Origin: Chalciporus piperatus
Taxonomy: Eukaryota > Basidiomycota > Agaricomycetes > Boletales > Boletaceae
Direction: 5' to 3'
DNA: 64,000 nt
Assembly: GCA_038093975.1 (NCBI GenBank)
Contig: JBBPTG010000005.1
Location: 248,001 to 312,000, forward strand
Each line of letters begins with the position of its first letter. Within the stretch, counting starts at the first letter, position 1. The position numbers were made by a program, and so were the translations under genes. Shown here in pieces: positions 1-8,525 of this stretch. The notes below the pieces were generated by a model that was not told the origin of the DNA, did no database searches, and saw only the letters and a program-made list of their open reading frames with translations.

Positions 1-436
1 GGTCTGTAGGAGTTGGCGAGAGGTCGCACTTGATACGCCCAGACTGTGGTCACGCTGTTCTTTGTCGCTTGAAGAGACTCGCGAGGAGGAGCAGGAGGAA
101 CGCCGCATTCGCTTCTACCACCTATATTGGCTCAAAGGATGCGAAGCTTTGTCCGCTTTCACTCGAAATCTCCATCGTGGAGATCGGTATCGGCCATTGA
201 CTTCTCGCGGCAGTACACCAGTCGGTGTAGCACTTAGCGTCTACTTTCGCGATGACTACAGTCTGCGTTATCCCGTGGGCTCCGCCACCCCATCGTTCGC
301 AATGCAATCGCAATTCAATCACATTCACAGATTCCGTCACACTAGTAGTACATGATCCGATTCCAAACTTTAACCAAGCCGCGACTTCACTAAAACTCTT
401 TTCACAGATTTACAGCTTTCGAGACTTTGATCCAAT
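1..436. other. Flank downstream of hydrophobin 1, no gene seen
   Basis: This stretch lies at the window edge, 3' of the first hydrophobin gene. Short open frames exist on both strands, but none shows a recognisable domain, a signal peptide or a chain of phase-compatible exons. It probably holds the 3' untranslated region of the hydrophobin and intergenic DNA. Confidence 0.5.
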
Positions 437-888
437 TCACGCGTTGACAGTGATAGGGGAACAGCCGATGGTGAGCAGCCCGTTCTATACAGAGAGATAA
501 GTGACTGCCTCAAGCTCTTGCGAACATTAGTACTCACGAAACTATTTCCATTGCAGCAGACGGGCTGCTGGGTGCAGGTGCTGCCGACGCCAGTTCCGGC
601 TCCCGTGATCGGGGAGCAACTAAGGCCGACCTGGCCGGTCACACTCGACACCGGGATGCCCAACCAACCAAAGAGTTCAGTAATGGTGGTGGAAGAGGTC
701 TAAAGAACACTCCTAATCAGTGTCTGCGTCTTAGTGGCAATGGTGACGAGAAGCCTCACGGATTGGAGGCTATTGCAGCACTGGAGGCTTCCAGTGTTAC
801 ACTCGTTTTGGCGCGCCTCCAAAGCATTGGGGGCAGCGACGGCCAAGGCCGCGATGGAGAGGAGAATCGCAGAGGGGCGAATGAACAT
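437..888 (-). CDS. Class I hydrophobin (copy 1)
   Basis: Small secreted amphipathic protein that assembles into water-repellent layers on hyphae and fruiting bodies. Exons 760-888, 538-699 and 437-484 (introns 60 and 53 bases) give 112 residues. The start is the ATG opening [10 protein letters not shown], a hydrophobic signal peptide ending near residue 20. All eight cysteines follow the hydrophobin order: single C, CC (CCNS), C, C, CC (PVCCNGNSF), C. The end reads NGLLTIGCSPITVNA, where class I proteins typically end GCxPINV/L. A TATAAA-like box lies 80-90 bases upstream. Copies 2 (2741-3184) and 3 (38897-39348) have the same three-exon structure and similar promoters, so these three are recent paralogues. 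The gene appears intact. Confidence 0.95.
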
Positions 889-968
889 TGTTCAGTAGGT
901 TGGTTTGGTTTTTACTCGAGAGGGCTGGTGTTACTGAAGGAGCTGACGTTTCTGCTGCATCCTCTCAC

Positions 969-976
969 ATTTTATA
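969..976 (-). promoter_or_regulatory. TATA box of hydrophobin 1
   Basis: TATAAAAT on the minus strand, about 80 bases upstream of the hydrophobin 1 ATG. The same motif in a conserved context (CTGAAAGGTATAAAATGTG) precedes hydrophobins 2 and 3. Confidence 0.6.
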
Positions 977-1520
977 CCTTTCAGATCCCCCTCCTGACGC
1001 CCACGCCCAAACCTCCAAGGAGACGGTAGTATGAGATTGGTACATTCCTTGATCGCAGACAAAAATATTTCACTGTTGGCCTCACTGCAGTGCGCACGAA
1101 CGATGTCAAATTAGCACAAAATGAAGGGGGGACGCGCTAACAAAGTGGCCATCGTGAGTGAGCATGCCGACGCCGACTGATCCACCGCACTCCGTCCGAC
1201 GTCGAGTTTGAAAGTCCTTTTGAATCAGGCCCAGTGTTCCTCGAACATGGTACATATTCCAAGTCAAAGGGTTATCAGAGTGGTTATCATCGTTCTGCCT
1301 CATAAAACCAAAATAAAGCAAGGGCTCAACGAATGGTAATGTGCGTAGTTCCATCCTTGAAACATTGCAAGTATGTCTCAACCTCTGAGAAGCCTTGGCA
1401 ACGACGATTATGTTTGCGTGAGGCGGAAGCCTAGACAAACTTAATGAACTTCCTCTGCACTCCAGAGTACTCCTCGTGACCTCGTCCCAGCGTCTCGACC
1501 TCATGCCTCAGGTCCAAAGG
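977..1520. other. Upstream region of hydrophobin 1
   Basis: No coding region is supported. The part from about 1130 to 1450 resembles 3485-3800 and 39640-39960, the regions upstream of hydrophobins 2 and 3. For example, a stretch reading ACAAAGTGGCC followed by CACCGCACTC recurs in all three. It is therefore conserved hydrophobin promoter or duplicated intergenic DNA. Confidence 0.6.
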
Positions 1521-2330
1521 TCACGTAAATGGAGTCGGTGCTATGTTAAAATGTGTTGTCTTTCTATCAGCAACACAGCTCCATTTGACGGCGTAAATAC
1601 CAAGGCTCAGCATCATGCCATCCCTCCTGGATACATTCAAGGATTTGGATACATCAGGAAAGGTGTGCGGTAAAATGCGCGTTTTGAGTGTCGTTAGTAA
1701 TGAGATCCCCTGGGGTAACGTCATATTCATCGCCTCGGGACTCAGGCCTCAGGAGTCACAAGGTATTAGTATGTGGTATTGAAGGATGGGGTGAGTGTGG
1801 TCACTGGATCATCCTGTGGGGCTGAGAGATCGACGGAGGATGTTTCCGGATAGCACATGAGCATAGTGACAATTTGCAGAGAATGGCATGATTTGCTAAC
1901 AGATTCCAAGAAGATACCGGCCCAGGCCACGGGTCTTCCACTATACTACTACTGTGGTGGGAGCCATTCGTGAGGGCCGAGTGGAGGAAGGCCAGCGACG
2001 CAAGAACCCTACAGGCAAGTTGGTGCAGAACACCAAACACAAGCACAGGCTTGAATGCGCTGAACATTACCCACTGTTGCAACTCGCCTGGCGGTTGACG
2101 ATCATGCTTCGGTTCCCGGAAACAAGACGGCGCGCCCAGATTCTGACCCAGAAGAACTTGCCTCGGTGAAGTAGCTTTACCGTGGCCTCCAGCACAATAT
2201 AACTCCCAGTGGAAAGTCGAGTGGGAAGACCAAAAACATCTGAGTCAGCTCCGAGGTCAGGCTGTCTTCGTTGTCAGTCGTGTCTGTTCAGCGGCACTAT
2301 GATTTACTATCTAGATGATAACAACACAAA
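1521..2330 (-). pseudogene. Eroded SMP3 (GPI mannosyltransferase 4) copy
   Basis: Degenerate copy of the 3' third of SMP3, whose intact version is at 3875-5836. Read on the minus strand, it holds a piece matching the end of SMP3 exon 4 and its donor (about 2330-2110, GKFFWV for GKLFW). Next comes a broken version of exon 5 (about 2110-1900; VLVFGVLHQ is preserved, but in shifted frames with stop codons). Last comes the final exon (about 1730-1521; LPQGIS and LGIYAVK for LPEGIS and LGIYAIE). The first half of SMP3 is absent. Several frame changes and stops mean it cannot encode the enzyme. It occupies the same position relative to hydrophobin 1 as the intact gene does to hydrophobin 2, so it marks a tandem duplication. 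Confidence 0.85.
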
Positions 2331-2740
2331 ATCAGTGCAAAATCGGTTGGGCTTCCCGACGACGAACCTCTGAGTCGGTGTCCAAAGAGAACTGGTATGA
2401 TACGTTCCATTTCCATAGATCTCACTTGCCACTGCTTTTGTAGCGTGCACCGGCTCAGGGCGCGTACATCCTCCCCCCGCGACTACTAGCTTATCTCTTG
2501 AACATGTAGGTGAACTATGGATAGATTCAACTGCCAGAGACGGAGTCTCTCTGTCTCTGCCAACTTTCCTGATTTTATTCCAAACTTGTAAAATCACTCA
2601 ATGCGAAGACCGGTAAAGTTTTCATAACATCATACTTGCACACCCAAACTACTACCTGTACTCAGTCACAACAGAAAGAACTACAAAGAAACACGTTGGA
2701 AACACAACCGATTTCGCCAGGTTCAAGATCCTTTTCCGGA
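2331..2740. repeat. Duplicated intergenic DNA, also at 38490-38890
   Basis: No gene is supported. The sequence aligns collinearly with about 38490-38890. Shared blocks include TTGGGCTTCCCGACG, ATCCTCCCCCCGCGACTA and GAACTATGGATAGAT. It is the 3' flank of hydrophobin 2 and is part of the segmental duplication described separately. Confidence 0.7.
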
Positions 2741-3184
2741 TCAGAGGCCGAGGTTGATAGGGGAGCAACCGAGAGTGATCAACCCGCTCTATAGAGAGAG
2801 ATAAGTGACAGCATCAACCTCTCACAAACGATACTCACGAAATTGTTACCAGTGCAGCAGACAGGCTGCTGGGTGCAAGTGCTACCGCTGCCGGTGCCGA
2901 CGACCGTGACCGGAGTGCAAGCAACACCGACCTGGCCAGTCACGCCAGCCAAGGAGACGCCGAGTAAACCTGCGAGCGCAGTCACGAGGGTGGAAGTGCT
3001 CTAAAAATCATCGCTGGTCAGCGTCCGCGTTTTAGCGGCGATGGGGATGGCTCACGGATTGGGCGCTGTTGCAGCACTGAATGCTTCCAGTGTTGCACTG
3101 GTTTTGGCGGGCCTCCAGGTCACTGGGGGCAGCGATGGCCAAGGCCACGAGGGAGAGGAGAATTGCAGAGGGGCGAATGAACAT
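2741..3184 (-). CDS. Class I hydrophobin (copy 2)
   Basis: Secreted self-assembling surface protein. Exons 3056-3184, 2839-3000 and 2741-2788 (introns 55 and 50 bases) give 112 residues. The signal peptide begins [19 protein letters not shown]. The eight-cysteine pattern is complete: CNTGSIQCC, then single C, then C, then PVCCTGNNF, then GC. The C-terminus is [20 protein letters not shown] box lies about 105 bases upstream of the ATG. It differs from copy 3 by only a few residues, and the flanks are also duplicated, so the pair comes from a segmental duplication. SMP3 lies immediately upstream in the same orientation. The gene looks intact and functional. Confidence 0.95.
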
Positions 3185-3874
3185 TGCTTGGTAGGTTGGG
3201 AAGTTGGGTTTTACTAGAAAGAGCTGGTGTTCACTGAAGACTCGAAGCTGAAGATACTGTTGGTCAATGGTGCTGCCCCCCACATTTTATACCTTTCAGC
3301 TCCCCCCCTCCTGACGTGAAGCCTGAGGTGAATGTTACCGGATTGGCACCTGCTGTGATCCCATAAAAAAATCCACACATAGTGCCGTCAATGTTGCATT
3401 CCAAGAACTTCTTGTGGGTGTTGTTAGCGTCACTCCGGTGCATCTCCGGTGCATGTGACCAACATAAATGAATGTTTGAATGGAAGATGCGCGAACAAAG
3501 TGGCCTTCACGACGTTGGCATGCCGGCGCCCAAGGTTCCACCGCACTCTGCCCGATGTCCGTCTGGGACCGGTCCAATTGTTCCTCGCACATGATACGCT
3601 CAAGGGGTATCAACGTTGTTAATCTGCAGCGAACCGAAACAACGAGGATCAATGGGCGTTAATGTTCAAACGTTCAAGACACCACCGTTTTCCTTGAAAC
3701 ATTGTTGGCGATCTCAGGGGCAAAGCATCAGTAACTCCGATTGTCTTTGCGAGTCAGAAGGGAAGACAAACTCGATCGACTTCTTCTGCACTCCAGAGCA
3801 CTCCAGCTTACAATGGCTGGGCATCTCGAGGTCAAGTCCACAAAGTCACGTAAATCACCAGGGCTACTAGTACG
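3185..3874. other. Intergenic region between SMP3 and hydrophobin 2
   Basis: Contains the hydrophobin 2 promoter (TATA at 3286-3291) and the 3' region of SMP3. It aligns with 39349-40041 and partly with 977-1520. Open frames here have no recognisable domain and are not conserved in frame between copies, so no gene is called. Confidence 0.6.
3286..3292 (-). promoter_or_regulatory. TATA box of hydrophobin 2
   Basis: TATAAAA on the minus strand, about 105 bases before the ATG, in the same sequence context as in hydrophobins 1 and 3. Confidence 0.6.
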
Positions 3875-5836
3875 TTACAAACGTTCCTCATCATGATACA
3901 TTGTCTGTCCATCAACAACACAGCCCCGTTCGATGGCGTAAATCCCAAGGCCGAGTCCATCAGGCCATCCTGTCTGTATACTTTCAGGAATATGATCTAG
4001 ATCGAGGTGCGGAAAAATGCGCTTTTTGAGTGTCGTGCATGACGAGATCCCCTCGGGTAGCGTGAGGTACATCGCCAGGGGAGTCACGAGGTATGTTGTA
4101 TTGAAAGCTGGAGCGGAGAGAGCGGTCATTAGACCATCCTGTGAGGTCCCTGAGAGATCGATGAAGGAGTGCTTTCCAGATAGTACATCTACGGAAGACT
4201 AAGCATACGGATGGACGGGTAAGAGAGCGACATGCCTTGCTCAAGGATTCCAAGCAAATGTCGGGGAGGCATGTATGTCTTCCAATATACTACCCTCGTA
4301 CTTGTACCGGAGGGGGCATTTTTAAGGGTTGAGTGGAGGGAGAGAAGCGATGGAACAACCCCGCCTTGATGTAGGACACCAAAAACGAGCGCGAGCGCTG
4401 TATTGAATATGACCCAACTCGCCTTGGGGGGTTGATGGTCATGCTTCGGTTCCCGAAGACCAGAAGATAGTAACTTACCCAAAAGAGCTTGCCTGGTGGT
4501 AACTTTGCCGTGGACGCCAGGACAATAATCGGGAGAACTAGCGGCGTCAAAAACCTCGGCTCTTGGTGAGGCTGGACAGACAAAATTGACAATGAAACTA
4601 CTACTATCTGGATGATAGCTGCGACACTGAGTTGAGGCGTTAACTGAGCGGGAGAAGACATACTTTGTCTAAGAACATCTGTCTCGAAATGTACTCTTCG
4701 AGTAGGGCGCCTAGAAGTCTCCATGTAGTCGTCAACGCCACAGAATGCAAACCATACGAGGAGCGGTCCGAGCAACATCGGTAGGTTAACCCCGACATGC
4801 AACCAGTGTGGATGTAGGCCATGGTCGGCGAGGTTCTGTGCTGAAAGATTGTACTTGATAAAGTTGTAAGGCGTGATTACTGGTTCAGAAAAGTTGCCAC
4901 GAAAGTGGTAGGTATCAGCTGCGATGAATACAGCTGCTGTGAAACCTGCGGTGAAGACTGCTGGAAGCAGCAAGGCAGCGGTCCGGATCGCAGAACCCGT
5001 TGCTCTGTAGGAGAGCGACAAAACCTGGTGGGCGATTGGGAGGGAAAAGGCAACGAAAGTCGGACGGGTAAAGATGCCTACGATGGCAAGGATCGCAAGG
5101 AGGTGAAGATCCCGTTTGACCGTGGAAAGACGGTTGGAATCACGGTCATCGGCTGATTTTGCGCCTGCCTTGGGGAGAGGGCAAGCATCCACTACTCGTC
5201 GAAGAAGAACCAGGCAGAGGGCTAGTATCACTGACTCAAGCGAGTTCGAGAACGGTCGAACTTGGAATGTATATGTCACATAGGAGGAAGCCAACAATAG
5301 CAGACACATGCGGCGAGGCGTGGGCGCTGAGACAAGATTCAAGGCGCTAAAGTCTGTTATCAATTAGCGGGCCCTCCTAAAGCGATAGGGAGGGTTTACC
5401 GAGAAGAGCAGTCAAGCCGAGGTATACCGAGCGTTCAATATGGAATAGTAGCAAGGGGGATATCGATCGCGCACGATTTTCAGCTTGTCTCGCAGTTAGG
5501 TTTGCGCTGAGACATGGGATAGAATCTCTTACTTCCGAATAGAAAACTGAGGACGAGCATGGGCAGGCCGGTGGTCATGAAAGGCGGGACGATAGATCGA
5601 ACCGGGGAATCGGGCTGCCATTCCCAAGTTCTCAGAGCATGAAAGCCGAGAATGCTACCTCCACGCTAATGTCAATAAGACAGTTTCTCGAGCGAAATGG
5701 CAACAGTACCAGCAGTTACTTCTCCATTCTGCATATGTTCATCGGGATGTATATACCCCGTGCCCCAAAGAGCTAGGCTTATTCGGACCAGCCAGAGGCC
5801 AACGTATAGGGTTTGGAATGGGTGATTCCTAGTCAT
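3875..5836 (-). CDS. SMP3: GPI mannosyltransferase 4 (Smp3/PIG-Z), intact copy
   Basis: ER membrane enzyme of glycosyltransferase family 22 that adds the fourth mannose to the GPI-anchor precursor, using dolichol-phosphate mannose. Six exons join in phase: 5710-5836, 5533-5658, 5400-5483, 4479-5353, 4236-4422 and 3875-4188, giving 570 residues (about 516 in yeast). Family motifs are present: GYIHPDEHMQNGE in the first luminal loop, LRTWEW followed by SIVPPF, a SYVTYTF...RPFSNSLE region, and the hallmark HQEPRFL. The rest is strongly hydrophobic, with many membrane helices. I chose the ATG at 5836 because the frame upstream offers only a TTG. Intron 5 appears to be GC-AG (donor AAG|GCATGT). 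The two other copies in the window are broken, so this one must supply the function. It is divergent from RPB9. Confidence 0.9.
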
Positions 5837-5958
5837 CGCACGCAGCGGTCCAGCGTGAATGGAAGGTGTCTCAACAGCCTGGATATCGTTGACGTTGAGC
5901 TTTGTCAAACCCAGTACGCCTGCGGAGTTTGAAAAGTAGCTTGACCGCGTCTGTCATC

Positions 5959-6667
5959 ATGGTCAGTCTCGTCAATTCCGTTCCGTAGATAGATGCTAAC
6001 CATTCGTATCGACCAAACCTCATGGCGTATGACTGGGTCAACGTTCATTTAACCTCTTCATTTCCATCCTCAGGCTTCCCTACACTTCTGCTCGGAATGC
6101 AACAATCTTCTTTACCCCAAAGCAGACCCACAACGTCGTATCATGGTCTATGCATGTCGGATATGTCCCTACGAAGAGATCACCGAGAACAAATGCGTGT
6201 ACAGGAACGATCTGCTCACAGTCACCAAGTGAGTTTTCCATCCTAGTTCGTTTACGAAGCAAGCATCCCCCCATCCGGTGGCGGCGCGATTGCACTCAAA
6301 ACCGGGCTGAATCCTTGCATGACAGGGAGCAAGTAGGAGTTACGACTGATTTGGGCTCAGATCCAACACTGGTACGCTAGTCTATTTTGGAATCAGGATC
6401 ATTTTCCTTCATTCTTCTTGTCTCCTCGCCCCTGCGCCGGCATAGGCCCACTCTAATATCTCATGTCCGCGCTGTGGCCACGAAGAGTGCGTAATCGATT
6501 ACTCTCTCGGTTATTTTTGTGACTCAACATTACATTTTAGTGCGGTGTTTTACCAGGATCAGTCAAAACGGAAGGAGACGCGAATGATCCTGTTTTTCGT
6601 CTGTGTGAAGTGCAATCACAGCTTCACGGACCCGTCCCTCCCGTCAGAAAGTAGACCAGACACATAA
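5959..6667 (+). CDS. RPB9: RNA polymerase II subunit Rpb9
   Basis: Small zinc-ribbon subunit of RNA polymerase II, involved in transcription fidelity and start-site choice. Exons 6074-6228, 6326-6371, 6446-6486 and 6541-6667 join in phase. The N-terminal zinc ribbon has FCSECNNLLYP and YACRICPY. The linker has DLGSDPTL. The C-terminal ribbon has CPRCGHEDAVFYQ and FFVCVKCNHSF. Residue count without the first Met is 122, close to the yeast protein (122). The start is unusual. No in-frame ATG precedes exon 6074 directly. The only phase-0 solution I found is a first exon of just ATG at 5959-5961 followed by GTCAGT, with an intron to CCTCAG at 6073. The gene body is certain; the first exon is tentative. 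Confidence 0.9.
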
Positions 6668-7947
6668 CTTCGGAAGGTGGTGGTGCAATGTATCGTATGC
6701 TCTGGATTTTCTGATCTTGTGTGCTTCGTCGAAGCTAGATTTCGGGACTCCGTGTATCGCGACTCGCGAGTGCGCATGATCGGCCTAGATAGGTTGGTTT
6801 AATCCGTTTAATTGACAATATCAAAGGGGGAAAAATCAGATTCCCACACGGTGATTCTCACAGAATACTTCTCTTGCTGGGTCTGCGCTCTTTGTCCGTT
6901 CATTTCGCAAAAATCTCTTTGCTCCCCAATGGGCCGGCAAGTCGTATGGATCCATGGATCCAACACCCAAGCACACATTCCGCTCGAGACTCCCGGGAGA
7001 TTCGATCCACAAAATCCGGTGAACATAAAATGCACTCTGACACAATCGCAACTCTGGTACAGTACAACCAATGACTTAATGGAAGATTCGGGAAGAGTGC
7101 GCTAATAATCCAAGGTTACGATGGTCTGTTGAACACACGTTTTTTTCGATGGGCCTTGTCGTGGAGCCTGGACTGGACCCTGTAAGCGGCACTCTGGGTA
7201 ATACATTGAGCGGTTGTGGCAGCGCGGTCCCAATAGCGGTCTGGCACTCGTAGTTAGTGTCCGGGCCTCCGAGTATTTACGTCGATTCGGAGGACGTTCG
7301 ATGAGTCTCATCGAGTTGTTGTCCGTTTGTTGTCCGAGTGCGCAGTTACCCTGTTGACGCGACGAACGCGACCCGTGGGCGATTTGGTTACGCCCCAATC
7401 AGAATCCTTGTTGGGCCCCGCGTAAGCTCGCGAAGGCCTCGAAAACACAACGTAATTGTCCCTCTTTGCAGATGCATGACTCGGAGCGCATTGTCCCGAC
7501 CAGGGTCAAAGGGATTTACGACATAATTTGATGGCAAGCGTCTTGGAATGGATCGTTCCAGACGGTGTACTATATCCACATTGTCCAGGGCGTTACCGGT
7601 CCATCGACGTTGTCGACGTTGTCAACGTTTCAACTTTTGACTGATAACTTGTTCCAATCGTCCTCCACGGGATTCTCGGGGGTAGATACTAGAGGACGCT
7701 GATGGACATGTATGGATAAACGACGGATACTGTCACGGACTCTTATGTAAGTGACTTTCCCTGATTAGGGCATGCCGTTTCAAGTTGCCGACCCTTCTCT
7801 CGTGGTGACTTCATTTCTGGCGTGATATAAAATGCGCTCTGAAATTACTCTGACCTGCCACTCCTTTCATCAACTTTCCTTGACTTCTGTTGCTTCTCCA
7901 GCGCTCAACAATCGTCCCATACCCTCCTCTGACGATATCAGCATAGA
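6668..7947. other. Gene-poor stretch upstream of hydrophobin 4
   Basis: No gene recognised. Overlapping short open frames on both strands around 6800-7400 have no family features. A nine-base direct repeat (GACGTTGTC at 7606-7614 and 7615-7623) is present. The 3' part serves as the promoter of the hydrophobin at 7948. Confidence 0.5.
7826..7832 (+). promoter_or_regulatory. TATA box of hydrophobin 4
   Basis: TATAAAA about 116-122 bases before the ATG at 7948. A pyrimidine-rich stretch (CTTTCATCAACTTTCC) lies between the box and the start codon, as is common in strongly expressed fungal genes. Confidence 0.6.
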
Positions 7948-8525
7948 ATGAAGTTCACTACCGTCCTTGCTCTCGTTGCTGCCGCTACAGTTGTCTCCGC
8001 TGAGACCAACGCCCAACGCATGGCCCGCGGGCTTCCCCCGAACGCGCCAGCAAAGCGTGCTACTCCCGCCTCTCGTGAGTACCCGCGCAATTGGATTCCG
8101 GAATTCTCATTGACTGCTCCTAGGTGCCCGCCGTAGCTCCCCCTCTGGTACCCCAGGCCAGTGCAATGGTGGGCAAATCCAGTGCTGCAACTCCATGCAG
8201 ACAACTGGCAGCGGGGACACTGCCGATGAATTGCTGTCGCTTCTTGGTCTCGCCGTTCCTATGGGCACTTCCGTCGGTCTCAACTGCTCCCCCCTCACTG
8301 CCGTTGGAGTTGGCAGTGGCTCGAGCTGGTAATGTCGATGTTTACACCCAGTCGCCCATTTGTGCTGACGTGTCGCCCTTGTAGCCAACAACAGTCTGTC
8401 TGCTGTGAGAACAACCAATTCAACGGACTTATCAACATCGGATGTTCTCCCAGTAAGTGTATTCATTGTTCCGCGTTTTTCAGACAGTTATTCATTGACG
8501 CTATTCAGTCAACCTCAACCTTTAG
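7948..8525 (+). CDS. Class I hydrophobin (diverged copy 4)
   Basis: Secreted hydrophobin on the opposite strand to the other three and clearly a separate lineage. Exons 7948-8074, 8124-8328, 8385-8452 and 8509-8525 join in phase to 138 residues. The signal peptide is MKFTTVLALVAAATVVSA. A basic, proline-rich spacer follows before the cysteine domain. The eight cysteines run C, CC (IQCCNS), C (LNCSP), C (SSCQQQ), CC (SVCCENNQF), C (IGCSP). It ends GCSPINLNL, the classic class I ending. It has three introns where the array copies have two, and a longer spacer after the signal peptide. The gene is intact and carries a TATA box. Confidence 0.96.

Larger units (their letters stand above)
2090..4950. 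repeat. Segmental duplication, copy A
   Basis: Direct, collinear duplicate of about 38300-40990. The duplicated order (plus-strand coordinates) is: SMP3 3' fragment, hydrophobin 3' flank, hydrophobin, hydrophobin promoter region, SMP3 3' part. Identity is very high in the last SMP3 exon: 3961-4065 matches 40123-40227 essentially without change. It is lower in the intergenic parts. The end of the match is near 4920-4950, inside SMP3 exon 4. Confidence 0.85.

Noticed and set aside
6950..7030. tRNA-like stretch (GAGATTCGATCCAC resembles a B box)
   Set aside because: No matching A box or cloverleaf stems could be drawn around it.
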